The notes: generated by a model not told the origin, from the letters alone. A stretch of DNA of 64,000 bases from Ascarosepion bandense (GCA_037127315.1 JBBBDQ010001944.1:1039001-1103000); one strand, 5' to 3'; numbered from the stretch's first letter, positions 32,671 through 43,859 are shown. Numbers and translations: made by a program.

Positions 32671-33305
32671 AAGAATCCATACCTAAATCCGCTGCTAAGA
32701 AGGTCGGTTCTCTGTACAGGGCCAGGAAGTTTTCCCGTCTGAAACAATCCTGCACATACAAATCTACCATCCGCCCGTGCATTAAATACTGCTGCAATAT
32801 CTGGTTGGATGCTCCTAATATCCACGTAGGGGTCCTTGACAAAGTTCAACGAAAAAAATGCAATATGATGGATCCCGACTTGGCAGCTCGGATACAGTCA
32901 CTTTCTCACCGGCGCAGTGTGGCTTCCCTGTGTCTCTTCTACAAGTACTTTCACGGCTCCTGCTCTAATGAATTTAGCTCACTGGTGCCCTCTATATACG
33001 AAGTTACTCAAGCCACAATTTTAGCAACTATGTCCCACCCTTTTACTGTAAAACCAATAAAAAGTAAACGCTAATTGTAATCTATCAGCTTCTTTTCTTG
33101 AACTTCCCGCCTGTGGAATTCTCTTCCATTTACTTGCTTCTCCTACAGCTACAATCTCCATGAATTTAAATGTAAAGTCAATAGTCATCTCCTATCTCAC
33201 TAACTTTATTCTGTCACTCCTTCTCATAATTTTCCTCCTATGCAACTCTCTGCACAACAGTGGCAGTATAATGCCTTGCTTGGGGCAATACGATTATAAA
33301 AAATT
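32670..33305 (+). mobile_element. APE-type LINE, 5'-truncated 3' end
   Basis: Encodes SAAKKVGSLYRARKF, YKSTIRPCIKYCCNIW and then DLAARIQSLSHRRSVASLCLFYKYFHG with frame breaks. A 3' UTR with GCCTTGCTTGGGGCAATACG and a short A tail follows at about 33297. This is the standard product of incomplete reverse transcription. Confidence 0.8.
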
Positions 33306-33960
33306 CCTATAAATTTCTTAAATTTTATGTTACTAATATATCTAAAATTTGATTTGCAATCAGATAAAACTGGTTTATCTGAAAGGAATATAAGAATCTT
33401 GTTTTTTAATTTACCTAAATAACTTTTGTTTTCTTGTTTGCATATTCTTTAACCAGTGGCTAATTCAATATTTGAGATTCTGATGTGTAATAATGTGTGC
33501 GTAAATATTGCATTTGAATATTAAAACTTGTATAATTTAAATATCTGTATTTAAAATGAGTTCCACATAACTGAAGGGTTTAATAATTAAATTCATAAAA
33601 AAAATTAAGAGAATAGGAGATCTGTTTAATGGAGAAATAAAGATATAAACCAGAACATTAAAAGTGCGAAGATTTCATGGCAATAAAATTGTTGGTTTTG
33701 AATTCCAACTGAAAAATCACATAAAATATTGGCTTGGATTACAACTGCAAATTCATTTAAAAGAACAGTTAACAGTTTCAGATGAATATATGTTACTGGT
33801 TGATCAATTAACAGATATAAAATACAATATTGATGGATTTTTTAAATATTCCTGTCATATCTTTATAACAACTTATAGCGTTTCATACTTGTAAAACAAT
33901 TTTAGGCAATGTATTTTCTTTGGCACCTTTTATTTAGGTGCCGATATTATATAACACTTA
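33306..33960. other. Unassigned AT-rich sequence
   Basis: A 76-codon plus frame at 33664-33894 has no recognisable motif. I cannot support a gene. Confidence 0.3.
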
Positions 33961-33964
33961 ATAT

Positions 33965-34585
33965 TTTTTTTTAAAAATTTAATATCTGGGAAGTGTTCTA
34001 AAAGAAGAGGGAAAGTGCGACACAGACATCCGAAGGCGAATTGGCATGGCGAGGAACGCATTCCAGAAGCTAAGTAGAGTATGAAGAGACAGGAAAATTT
34101 CACTAGAAACATAGAAAAGAATACTAGATTGCTATGTGATATAAGTTCTTCAATATGGTATTGAATGCTGGATAATATCATCAGAGTTGACGGAAAGACT
34201 GAAAGCAGCTGAAATGTGGTTCTACAGAAGGATGCTGAGAATCTCATGGATCGAGTATGTGAGCAATGATGAGGTTTTGGAAAAAATAGAAACAAAAAGG
34301 AAATTAATCCTGAGCATCAGGAAGAGATAGCTAAATTTCCTGGGACGTATAATAAGGAAGGATGACTTGGAGAACCTGACACGAACAGGCCAGATCGAGG
34401 AAAAAAGAGACAGAGGAAAGCAGCAGATAACATATTTGAAGGACCTGAGCAGGTGGATGACGGAATGGTGGTTGCGTGGTTTTACAGGAGAAACTTTGCA
34501 CAGAGCCACCAGGAATAGGGAGACGTGGAAGGCCATGATCGCCTACGTCCTGAAAGGAAAAGGCATATAAAAGAAGAAGAATATT
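33965..34585 (+). mobile_element. RTE-like LINE 3' end
   Basis: The longest of the RTE-like ends. In mixed frames it reads RIGMARNAFQKLS, ILDCYVI...QYGIE, AEMWFYRRMLRISWIEYVSNDEVLE, LENLTRTGQIEEKRDRGK, and WKAMIAYVLKGKG, then GAAGAAGAA (34572). Confidence 0.85.
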
Positions 34586-34586
34586 T

Positions 34587-34831
34587 TTTATAAAAACTTC
34601 GCATAGAAATTTTGTATAGCACTTTGTATTTGTAGCCATACTTTACTCTAACCTCTTTCATTTATATGGCTCATTTATGTAACATTCAATAACTGAATAG
34701 AACGTTTTGTATAGAACTTTTATATAACAGTTCGTATCTGCATAACAGCTTTATCAAATATCTTTGTATAACGCCTTTTATTCGTATAGCACCTTTGGAT
34801 AACACTTCATATTTAAATAATAAGTTTATGC

Positions 34832-34837
<6 letters not shown>
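34587..34837. other. Unassigned sequence with ACTT/TATAAC repeats
   Basis: Loose repetition of TTTGTATAACACTT-like words and no gene. Similar words recur at 36660-36720 and 42040-42120. Confidence 0.4.
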
Positions 34838-34886
<49 letters not shown>

Positions 34887-34889
<3 letters not shown>

Positions 34890-36650
34890 CGTTTCACCCC
34901 GAGCAAGGCATGTCACTGCCACTAGTGCGCAGGGGGCTACATAGAGTAGAGAAAGGATGATTAAATATAGGAAATGTCAGAGGGTGGGTGATAGGCGGGT
35001 AAGGATACTGAGAATGATGGTTGGGTAGATGAGAGTGTTCTGAGAATAATTGGGAGTTAGTGTGATAAGAGGTGTCTATTGACCCTACATTTAAACACCT
35101 GGAGATTGTAGCTGTCGGGAAAGCAGACTTTTGGAAGGGAGTTCCACAGGCGGGAGGCGCAAGTAAAGAAGCTGTTGGAGTAGAATTTACGGTTACATCT
35201 TATTTGTTTAACTGCAAAAGGGTGGGACCTAGTTGCTAATCTAGTATCTCGTGTAAATTCGTGCTTAGGCGGCACCAGTGATCTAAGCTCATCGGAGCAG
35301 AAGCCATGAAAGTACTTGTAGAAGAGGCACAGGGAAGCCACATCACGCCGGTTAGAGAGTGGTTGCAGCCGGTCTGCCAAGTCAGTATCAACCACGTTAC
35401 AGATCCTCCTTTGTATTTTGTCAAGAAGCCCAAGGAGAGCAGCAGGGGCACCCGACCAGATATGGCAGAAATATTCAATACACGGGCGGATGGTAGATTT
35501 GTATATGTGCAGAATAGATTCAGACGGGAAAAACTTCCGGGCCCTGCACAGAGAACCGACTTTCATAGCAGCAGATTTGGCAATGGATTCGATATAGTCA
35601 TTCCATTTGAGGTCCGCCGAAAGTGTAAGGCCAAGGAGGCGTAGTATTTTACTCTCTGGGAGGCTAGCCTGTCCCATGCTAATGGGAGGTAGATGCGATT
35701 GTATAGGTGGTTAGTTGAGAACAGCTTCGTTTTAGAGGCATTGAAATTTACCAGCCATTTCCTACCCCAGGCCACGACGGATTGGAGGTCCTTTTCAAGT
35801 ACGGCAGCGAGATTCACTTTGTCGTCCACACCTGGTTTTTGATCGATGCGAGAGTAGATTGTTGTGTCATCGGCATACTTGCCTATTTGGGATCTAATGG
35901 TGTCGGGGAGATCATTAATGTAGATCAGAAAGAGCGTGGGACCTAGCATAGAACCTTGAGGGACGCCCGCGTTCGTATGGTAGTTTTGGGAGGCATGCCT
36001 ATTTAATACCACCTTCAATGTGCGGTTAAAGAGGAATGACTGGATGAGGTCAAACAGATGTCCAGTTATCCCGTAGCACCGCAGTTTGCACACGAGGCCA
36101 GCATGTCAGACCCTGTCGAACGCTTTGGAGATATCCAAGGCAACGGTTCGGGCTTCACCATTCTTGTCAAGTGCCCGGTATATGTCCTCGGTAATGGTCG
36201 TTAGCATATCAGCAGTAGACCTGGTGAAGCGAAACCCGTAATGTTTGTCAGAGAGAAGACTATTGTCCGTGAGATGCTGAATCACCTCGGCGTTGATAAT
36301 GGCTTCGAAAACTTTGCCAAAGATCGGAAGGAGACTAATAGGACGGTAATTGGCGGGGTCTGAGGGTTCGCCAGAATTCTTAAATATAGGAACTACAAAG
36401 GAGGACTTCCAACAGGCAGGAAAGCAGGAAGCAGATAGGCAGAGGTTATAGAGTTTAGAGAGGACAGAGGAGAGTTCTGAGGCACATTTCTTCAGTACTA
36501 TGACTGGGATTCCGTCACCGCCGCTCGCTTTATGTGGGTCAAGTTGTGCAATTATCTTGGCGACCAGCGAGGGTGTAATGTGGACATTATTTAATTGAGC
36601 CTTAGTTCTGGGTGGGAAGTCTGGTGTAGGTATTCCTAACGAGTCCAATC
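34887..36650 (-). mobile_element. APE-type LINE, RT and C-terminal region, best-preserved copy
   Basis: Three overlapping minus-strand frames (36648-36106, 36093-35563, 35677-35057) cover the reverse transcriptase and the C-terminal domain. Motifs in order are LDPHKASGGDGIPVIVLK, DPANYRPISLLPIFGKVFE, YGFRFTRSTADML, ALDISKAFDRV, GVPQGSMLGPTLFLIYIND, KYADDTTIYSRI (catalytic YADD), RLLGLTLSADLKWND and DLADRLQPLSNRRDVASL. Only two frameshifts are seen, so it is younger than the copy at 13.45 kb. The endonuclease is missing (5' truncation at 36650). The 3' UTR ends with CCTTGCTCGGGGTGAAACGC next to (TA)n, with another (TA)n near the 5' edge. Confidence 0.9.
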
Positions 36651-36719
36651 ACTTTTGTATAATACCTACTATTTTATAAAACGTCTGTATAGCATGTCTG
36701 TATAACACTATATTTATAT

Positions 36720-36776
<57 letters not shown>

Positions 36777-36861
36777 AAAATATTTTTGTAAGTACAGAAT
36801 CTAATTATAGAAATAAAAGTGTGTAGCCTGATGTTACACATTGTAAATAATTTTAAAAAGT

Positions 36862-36896
36862 GAAGCAACCGGTTTCTCTCCTGCTCTTCAGGCCTC
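36862..36896 (-). ncRNA. Hammerhead-like motif, left arm
   Basis: Minus strand: stem I GAGGC/GCUUC, box CUGAAGA, 2-bp stem II with closing pair lost (C11.1 to A), GAAA, then the palindromic ACCGGU as a minimal stem III and U at the cleavage position. Such tiny stem III helices act as dimers in known cases. One lesion suggests low or no activity. Confidence 0.5.
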
Positions 36897-37055
36897 TACG
36901 GGAGATTTTAATCCGAATTAAAAATAAAAAAGTGTGTCATAAAAATGACACACTTTTTTTAATTTTTTATTTATTTTTTGATTCTTAATTTATTTTTTTT
37001 ATTTTTAATGACAAAAATTGTTTTTAATTTTTAATTCTGATTAAAATCTCCCGTA

Positions 37056-37090
37056 GAGGCCTGAAGAGCGGTAGCAAAATCAGTTGCTTC
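37056..37090 (+). ncRNA. Hammerhead-like motif, right arm
   Basis: Plus strand: stem I GAGGC/GCUUC, box CUGAAGA, stem II GC-GGUA-GC, but the second box is AAAA instead of GAAA. It complements the left arm, which keeps GAAA but has lost the stem II pair. Confidence 0.5.
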
Positions 37091-37148
37091 GCTTTTTAAT
37101 ATAATTTACAATGTGTATCATCAAGCTACACAATTTTATTTCTATAAC

Positions 37149-37189
<41 letters not shown>

Positions 37190-37190
37190 C

Positions 37191-37799
37191 CACTTAGAGC
37201 TGAGATAGTTTTGCTTTTTCAGTGGTTTACTGATAAAAAGAAAATTTTGCAAGTTTTTTTGTCGTAAAGTGTCCGATATCAAGATAGAGATAGACAGGAA
37301 TAATGTGGTGAAGTTTCTAACTTAGATGAAAAGAGACATGCCGAATTTTGAAGTTTTGTGAAGGTACCACTACGGTTCTTTTCGCTCCTCGAGGCTTTTT
37401 TAACATCTGCAGTCGTGTTCAGGTCTTATTCTTATGTATATAGAGCTTACTACAATTTGATATTTTTGTATGTGAGTGTTTCTACAGATGGTTAAATGAT
37501 TTTTAGTGTAGACATCTTTTGCGAGTAATTGATTTATTTTTATTGTGCTAAATTTCTTTTTAGCGAACGTGAATGGATGTCCTCTTAATTGCTTTATAAG
37601 GAGTTGGTTTCTTTTGTCATTTTGATTGACCTCTTTTTATTGTGTTTAGTTGACCTTTTTGTTACTTTGTTAGTGTAAATGACAGTCTTAAAGGGTTTTG
37701 GTTAAGAGTTTGTGTTCTTGCATGAATTTATGTTTGTCGGCTTTATGTATGATCTTTCTCTTTGCTAGTTATTATCTTACCGTCTGTTTTTATTATCTG
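37191..37799. other. Probable 3' region of the PLE, unassigned
   Basis: GT-rich sequence. CTCGAGGAGCGAAAAGAACC on the minus strand near 37385-37405 is a possible remnant of a terminal motif. No coding is recognised. Confidence 0.35.
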
Positions 37800-38631
37800 T
37801 GTTGTTATTGAGTGTTTATATATTTACATTTATATGTGGTAGATTTGGGTTTGTGTTTTGTGCTATGTTTTTTGTTTTTGTTGTTAATTGCGTAGTAAAA
37901 TAGCTATTTTGTTCGAATGTCTAAATTTTGCCTTTCTTCCTTTTTTTTGACTTTGCTAGATTTCATTCCAAGAATAATTTGCAGTTTTGGCTGTAGCTGA
38001 TGAAGAGGGGTGTTTTTTTTTATACAATTTCCCATTTAATTTTGGTTGTAATGTTATTTATATTTCGGCTACATATGTATTTTAATAGTATTGTGTTTTT
38101 TGTATTTTTTTGTATCTGTCTGTACTGAATGATGTCTTGTGATTGTTGAATCATATGTAAATCTTTTTGTTTGTGTTAAAGCTATTTGTCATGGTTGCTT
38201 TATATATTATATTATCGATGAGACATTTATTGTTAACTGGGCAGCTGTCTTTCTTTCGGCAGTTTCATTTGTTGGTATTGTATTGTTGGTTGATGTTGTT
38301 ATTATTGATTTCGTTGAGTATTTTCTTATTGTGTTCGGTTATTATCTTTTCGATGTTGTTCATTCAGCTGTAGCAGATTTTGACTGTGATTTTGATAATG
38401 ATTTTTGAAAGTTTGTTGTGTTTGGGGAATTTCTTTCAATTATACTGAAAAACATCTTTCTATGCTTGTTTTTATTGTGTTCTTTTAGGGCAAGTTAACC
38501 ATATTGTATTTTTTCTATTGATTTGTTTTATTTGTTTTCGTTTGTGTATTCTAGTTTGTTTGAATATCTGCTGCTTTTTAGTGCTGATTCGTATATTTAT
38601 TTGTTGTTGTTTTTTTGTTTTTTGTCTAATA

Positions 38632-39502
38632 CAGGGTGACTCAACAAACGGGATTTTTTTAACAATCCAGTAAAACCAAGATGGAAGAAAAATATTTTAT
38701 TCAAAGTAACCTTAAAATATGCCATTTAAGAAATAATGATGGAATTTTCATTTTTTAAAATTACGTCCTGTAGAGGGCGTCATCCTGTACGAATGCATTC
38801 TTGAAATCTATTGTTGAGTTTCCTCATTGACCGCTGCAACATCTCAGCTGGGATACTGTGAATTCTCAGGTTTAACTCAACCAAAGTTCTTGGTCGAGTC
38901 GTGTACACTTTACTCTAGAGATAGCTATACAATAAAAAATCACAAACGGACAAATTTGGTGATCTAGATGGCCATAGAATATTACCGAATCTTGAGATCA
39001 CACAGTTAACGAGAGATTCTTGCACAGGCCTCAATGATTGTCGTGTAGTGTGTGATGTCGCTCCATCCTGTTGAAACCAAGTTCGTTGGACGTGTGAAAA
39101 ATTGTTCAATTCAGGTGTAACGAAAGATTGTAACATCTTCACGGAACGATTCGGAGTGACAGTGACTGAGATTCCCTGTTCATTTAAAAAAAACTAGGTC
39201 TGATGATCCCACGAAATGAAACAACACACCATATTGTCAACTTACTAGCATGTAAAGGGTGCTCATGAATTTCATTATGATTTGTGTCTGCCCGATAACG
39301 GTAGTTCTGCTTATTTACGTAACCTGTGAGATGAAAATGGGCCTCATCTGAGATCCATAAATGCTTAGAAATTCATACTGATCCATGGTTACTGAAATGG
39401 TAGAGTGTTTACTCCGTGAGGCCACGGTTTCGCAGTGCTGCCACTTGCTCATGGCTGCTAATACATACTTCAAATGTTCCCATTTTTGTAGGGGTTACTC
39501 TG
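38632..39502 (-). mobile_element. Mariner-superfamily element, internally deleted
   Basis: Flanked by TA at 38630-38631 and 39503-39504. Ends read CAGGGTGACTCAACAAACGG and (other end, inverted) CAGAGTAACCCCTACAAAAA, which resemble each other. Minus-strand coding in mixed frames gives AHFHLTGYVNKQNYRYR, HEHPLHASKLTIWCVVS, TWFQQDGATSHT (Asp of the second catalytic position), FGNILWPSRSPNLSVCDFLL (with an Asn where Asp is usual in PDLS) and ECIRTG. This is the DDE domain of an IS630/Tc1/mariner transposase. The N-terminal DNA-binding half is deleted. Confidence 0.85.
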
Positions 39503-39588
39503 TATTTTGTAGTTTGTTGATAATCTTTTTTCTCGATATGGGTAAGTGTTTCAATATATTGGGAGGGTGCTTAGAATATTTGTTAATA

Positions 39589-39973
39589 CTAGCAATATTT
39601 CCCGGCGTTGCCAGGGTGTAATAAAAGCTTTAAAACTAATACATGGTCCTGGAGCTCTGACTCTTTGGACGTTGGCATTAAAAACTAAAAAGCAATGGTT
39701 GTTTCCAATTAAAGCGAAACCGAAGACTGAGAGAAAAATGAATGGCTGTAAGTCAAATTTTGATTTCCTGGTTCGATATCAAATACGTTTTTTTCGTCGT
39801 AAACTGAATTTTGAAGGCTAAATAAATTCTCTGAATAAATGGTGTCATGCCTGAGACTAAGAGCTACAATTATACCTACTTAGAGCCAAACCCGAAGCAA
39901 AAACTAAAATAAAAGGGCTGAAGAAAATAAAGACATACAGGCAGATAAATAGACACACACAAAAACATCTTGT

Positions 39974-40025
<52 letters not shown>

Positions 40026-40300
40026 GAATTTTCTGCAAGATTGTAAGAACTGCAACCTTGAAACTTTTGAATATCGTTTCTTACGTCTTTGTCTATGAGT
40101 GTATCAAATTTGATTAAAATCGGAACACTCCTTCTATAACCCGATTTTTTCGATTATCGATTTTCTATATTTATCTGGGGTACCTCGACACAAAACCTAG
40201 CTAAGAACACTCGCAGACGCTTATAATACAACTGTGTAAATTTTAAAGAAAATTGATTTTGCCGTTTCGGAGTCTATAGGTAACGGACCCACATACAGGC

Positions 40301-40359
<59 letters not shown>

Positions 40360-40385
40360 AAAAGTTCCATTTATAAATAAGTTTA
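39589..40385 (-). mobile_element. Non-autonomous Helitron, copy A
   Basis: On the minus strand it ends with a GC hairpin (CCCTGGCAACGCCGGG), then a short spacer and CTAG, followed by host T. This is the Helitron 3' terminus. The body matches the copy at 56748-57433 in inverted orientation: ATTTATAAATGGAA at the 5' side, GAGTGTATCAAATTTGATTA inside. It contains a (CA)n (40300-40354) and a (TA)n tract. No RepHel coding. The insertion lies within PLE coding, between A and T as expected. Confidence 0.85.
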
Positions 40386-41102
40386 GTTATATGAGGTTGA
40401 TGTTTTCTTTTCTGTATGATTTGTATCTACTGTTGTTGAAGTTGAGTTATCTAAGAAATTTACTAATTTATGTTTGCTTTCATGTCAATTACGATTCCTA
40501 GACTACTGAAGCTTTTATGATTTATTTTTCATATTTTTTATAATTCTACAGTTGCAGTTTCTTAAAATTATGAGTCTATCGTCTCTATATAAATCTTTTG
40601 TTAAGTTTGCTATTATATATTTGATTATAACCTTCCATAATAATGCGCCGTTGTAGCTTCCCATCGTTACGTCAAAGTTTTAGTCATTATTTATATTGCT
40701 GTAATTAGTATTCCGCTTTATTATTCATATTTTGTTGTTATGGTGTAGTATGAACTTTCTACGGTGTTTGATAATGTTTAGATCTTCTGGGTTGTTTATA
40801 TATTGTTTTGTTAGATTTATTGCGTTATTAGAGTGTGTTTGTTGAAGGTAGAAATGTTTATGTCTGATTGTATAAATGAGCATTCCTCTTCGCTGGTGAT
40901 GTTGTTGAACCAAATGATTGTTTCTTTTGTGTTTTTCGGTAGATTTATTTTTAGTGTGCGCCTTGATTTTCAACATATTTCTTCTACTATTTGCTTGTTT
41001 ACTTTTCCTATGTTAGATTTTGTGACGTTTATTAATCTGCATGTCGGTTTGTTTAAGACGTTGTTTTTATCGTCTTTTATCTTCATGAATGGTTTTTTGT
41101 GG

Positions 41103-41405
41103 TGCATTGGATATGGGTTCGGAACGAGAAAGAAATCGGGGAGCCGAGTTCGAATTCCAGCTGAATTCATTGCATTCACTTACGCGCAAATACCCTTGGG
41201 AAAGGTATTAATCCGCCTATTCCTTTCAGTTATGGGGGTTGAATAATAGGGCAGATTAGGTTCTATAGCCTTGGTCGGCAACCGATCTACCGCAGAAAGC
41301 AATGGCAACCTACTGCGGGGTAATCTTCTGCCCAGTCAGTCATGTCTCTTTCGAGACATGATCGCCCAAGCGTGTATTATGTATGGCACTCAACAGACTG
41401 ACTGA
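41103..41405 (+). mobile_element. SINE family S1, full-length, inserted in PLE
   Basis: Best-preserved S1 copy: box A TGGTGCATTGG, box B GAGTTCGAATTCC, hairpin CATGTCTC-TTTC-GAGACATG, end CCCAAGCGTGTATTATG. It interrupts the PLE between its N-terminal block and the start of RT. Confidence 0.9.
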
Positions 41406-41770
41406 CTCACTAGTTGCTTGATTCTGTTGTGTAGTTTTAGTTTAGCAGCTATGATTTTTGTTTACTTGTTTTATTGTTTTTTGGAGATATGGTTCTGGTT
41501 TTATAAAACTTAGTAATTTCTTTTTCAGCAACTGTTTTGTAGACGTTGGTATCCATTTTGTAGATTTGTCAGTTTGTATGGATAGCTTTTCTGAATTGTT
41601 TGTTATTTTTTCAGTCTTTTTCCAATTGAATTTGGAAGTTGTTGTTTGTTTTTCTTATTTCTATGTTGACTATTATGTTTATTAGGTCGTTTTCAAGTAC
41701 GATAAGTTCCTTCTGTTGTGGCGGGCATTTTGTGGATAGAAATATGAAGTTGTCTTTGTTGTTATTCTTG

Positions 41771-42550
41771 TTTGTTTTATTCTTTGATCATGAAATAAAA
41801 TACTTTCCATCTTAAGCGTTTTATGAAACATTTTATGAAATGTTTTATGAAAAAGTTATGAAATATTTTAAGAAACCCTTAGTTATAAATAAAAATCCTT
41901 CAAGCGATAACCATCTGCTCGCCTATGCTTACTATACTCAAGCGACCATCTATATGTTTACCAAATTTGACTTTGTTTAACTTTGCACGAGAACCGGCAT
42001 TTACGATAGGTTGTAAAAAGTAAGAGTTATTCAATCAATCAGAATACTTTTATATATCGCATTATCTTTGTATAGCAATTTGGGTTCGAAAAAGACTTTT
42101 GTATAACAACTTAGTATATATCTAAATCAACTGTTCAATTTTACATCAAACTTTCTATGCCATTGAAATAATCCACAATGTATAAATGATCAATTCGCCC
42201 ATTTCTGTGTAATAGCCTCTCCAAGAGAAATATTGATTATTCTTTCGCTGAATTAAATATAATAATTATTCAATTATTATTTCTACAGTTTGATATTTAG
42301 TAATTATTGAAAAAGAAAACACAGGAAAAAATGTTGATATTTTATTATGTGCAATAGAATTATAAATTGTTCATTTAAATATATTACCTTTTCTCTCTTT
42401 GTATTCGTTGCGAATACTGTGATTAAGATATTGATATAATACGACTGGGTTTCGGAATATTCAAAGATTTGAACGTTCTACTAGACTGCATAATTGATAT
42501 CTGTCACGTTAAAGAGCACAAAATTCGCTCAGCCATTTTATTTTTAATGA
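41771..42550. other. Unassigned AT-rich sequence
   Basis: Includes a short run of ATGAAACATTTTATGAAATG repeats near 41820-41870. Nothing else recognised. Confidence 0.35.
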
Positions 42551-42570
42551 ATGAATTGTTGTTCTGAACG

Positions 42571-43225
42571 CTTATTTTTTTTTTTTTTTTTTTTTAATCA
42601 TATCACCCCGAGCAAGGCGGTAATGCCACTGATGCGCAAGGGGCTACGTAAGGGTAAAAAGAACGGAAAAGAGAAAGCCGGAAACCGCATCCTAAACAGG
42701 AAACAAGGGATGAGCCTCTTCACCTGTTCAATAGATGTGGGTGGAGTGTGAACCGGGCGATAGTTTAGTCTATCTACTCCAATTGAAAAAAAAAATAAAT
42801 AAATAAAATAAAATAATAAAAGAAAAGAGTGAAAAGATTGGAAAAGAGAAAACCGGGAACCGCATCCTAATCAGGAAACAAGGGATGAGCCTCTTCACCT
42901 GTTCAATAGATGTGGGTGGAGTGTGAACCGGGCGATAGTTTAGTCTATCTACTCCAATCGAAAAAAAAAATAAATAAATAAATAAAATAAAATAATAAAG
43001 GAAAAGAGTGAAAAGATTGGAAAAGAGAAAACCGGGAACCGCATCCTAAACAGGAAACAAGGGATGAGCCTCTTCACCTGTTCAATAGATGTGGGTGGAG
43101 TGTGAACCGGACGATAGTTTAGTCTATCTACTCCAATTGAAAAAAAAAAAAATAAATAAATAAAATAATAAAGGAAAACAGTGAAAAGATTGGAAAAGAG
43201 AAAACCGGGAACCGCATCCTAATAG
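42571..43225 (-). mobile_element. LINE 5'-monomer array joined to LINE 3' end
   Basis: On the minus strand: about 3.1 tandem monomers of 173-179 bp (43225 to about 42665), then the APE-LINE 3' terminus (TAGCCCCTTGCGCATCAGTGG, CCTTGCTCGGGGTGA) and a long A tail (T run at 42571-42596). The monomer contains ATTGGAGTAGATAGACTAAA and CACTCCACCCAC, which also occur in the 5' UTR of the LINE at 14085-14140. So the element looks like LINE 5' promoter monomers linked directly to the LINE tail with all coding lost. Confidence 0.75.
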
Positions 43226-43299
43226 AACGGACACTCCACTAGCCGCGAAATGGACGTGCTACACAAAAAACTTTGACTTAGAAAAAATAATTCAACAAA

Positions 43300-43356
<57 letters not shown>

Positions 43357-43358
<2 letters not shown>

Positions 43359-43411
43359 CATCCGCAGACAGATCTGTTTCGCTGTATCACAGCTCATCAG
43401 TACGGTTAGAC
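43357..43411 (-). ncRNA. Hammerhead ribozyme, copy E (core intact)
   Basis: CUGAUGA, stem II GCUG/CAGC, GAAA, stem III ACA/UGU with loop GAUC, and C at the cleavage site (cut between 43367 and 43366). Stem I is CCGUA/UGCGG with the outer GUC/GAC. Relative to copies C and G (CCACA/UGUGG) the central A-U pair is G-C, a compensatory change. Confidence 0.85.
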
Positions 43412-43495
43412 ATCCGATTGCTTTTAGCCAGGATAGAAACCCGACCTAACTCTCAGCTATGGGTGCTCGGTAGAAGTAGGCGGATTTTAGCGTGT
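43357..43495 (-). mobile_element. Hammerhead SINE (family S2), copy E
   Basis: The minus-strand copy has box A TAGCTGAGAGT-like and box B degraded, and a complete 3' hammerhead domain (43357-43411). It ends at (TA)n 43303-43352. Confidence 0.8.
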
Positions 43496-43739
43496 GATAT
43501 ACCATGTAAACATACGGCAATAGCTGAGAGTGTTCTAAATCATTACTAAATGATCGATATATATATATATATATATAACATCTTCATATATTTCATATAT
43601 ATTTCAAGTAAGTTACTTAACAAAAAAAGCTGCAAAGCCACTAAAGCAGACACGGTTACAAGTTGTGGAAAAATTAGAAAAAAGAAACATTAGTAACGAG
43701 CTAAAACGAAAGAAGATTAACTAGAAGAAGCGTAGATAA

Positions 43740-43792
<53 letters not shown>

Positions 43793-43810
43793 TAAATTAA
43801 ATTAGTGAGC

Positions 43811-43859
43811 CAACAAACCTACCAAGGTTTCACCTAAACGGATCTTCAGGGAAGGTTGG
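43811..43859 (-). ncRNA. Hammerhead-like motif, separate family
   Basis: Minus strand: box CUGAAGA, stem II with U-U at the closing position then CC/GG, GAAA, stem III ACC/GGU with loop UU, and A at the cleavage site. Stem I is CC/GG, a symmetrical 4x4 internal loop and CCAA/UUGG. Both conserved boxes are intact and the weak closing pair of stem II is the only flaw. A 19-nt T run follows at 43883-43901 on the plus strand. Confidence 0.55.

Larger units (their letters stand above)
36803..37148. mobile_element. Foldback element with hammerhead-like arms
   Basis: Arms of about 135 bp (36803-36940 and 37015-37148) are inverted copies: TTATAGAAATAAAA...TGTGTAGC to GGAGATTTTAATC. The centre has a second hairpin, AAGTGTGTCAT/ATGACACACTT. 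(TA)n lies on both sides. Each arm carries a hammerhead-like motif (see the two entries below). Confidence 0.85.
37800..41770 (-). mobile_element. Penelope-like element, old, with three nested insertions
   Basis: The minus strand carries in order: N-terminal block ELIVLENDLINIIVNIEIRKTNNNF (about 41690-41620), RT start NKPTCRLINVTKSNIGKV (about 41060-41000), DVTMGSYNGAL (about 40665), the catalytic LYRDDRLII (YRDD at 40578-40589), KLVNFLD (about 40450), SKHPPNILKHLP (about 39560), YESALKSSRYSNKLEY (about 38590-38540), the CXC-CP linker ending in IIYKATMT (about 38300-38195), and the start of a GIY-YIG endonuclease (KKIYI, about 38170). The order matches endonuclease-bearing PLEs. Numerous stops make it dead. 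It is split by a SINE (41103-41405), a Helitron (39589-40385) and a mariner (38632-39502). Confidence 0.8.

Noticed and set aside
33664..33894. 76-codon plus-strand frame
   Set aside because: No motif, no codon-use argument, and AT-rich surroundings. Left as unassigned.
37800..38410. Plus-strand 89-codon frame that looks like a membrane protein
   Set aside because: Antisense of the old Penelope-like element linker and endonuclease region.
39200..39216. CTGATGATCCCACGAAA, which has both hammerhead boxes
   Set aside because: Lies antisense in mariner transposase coding, with only 6 nt between the boxes and no stem II.
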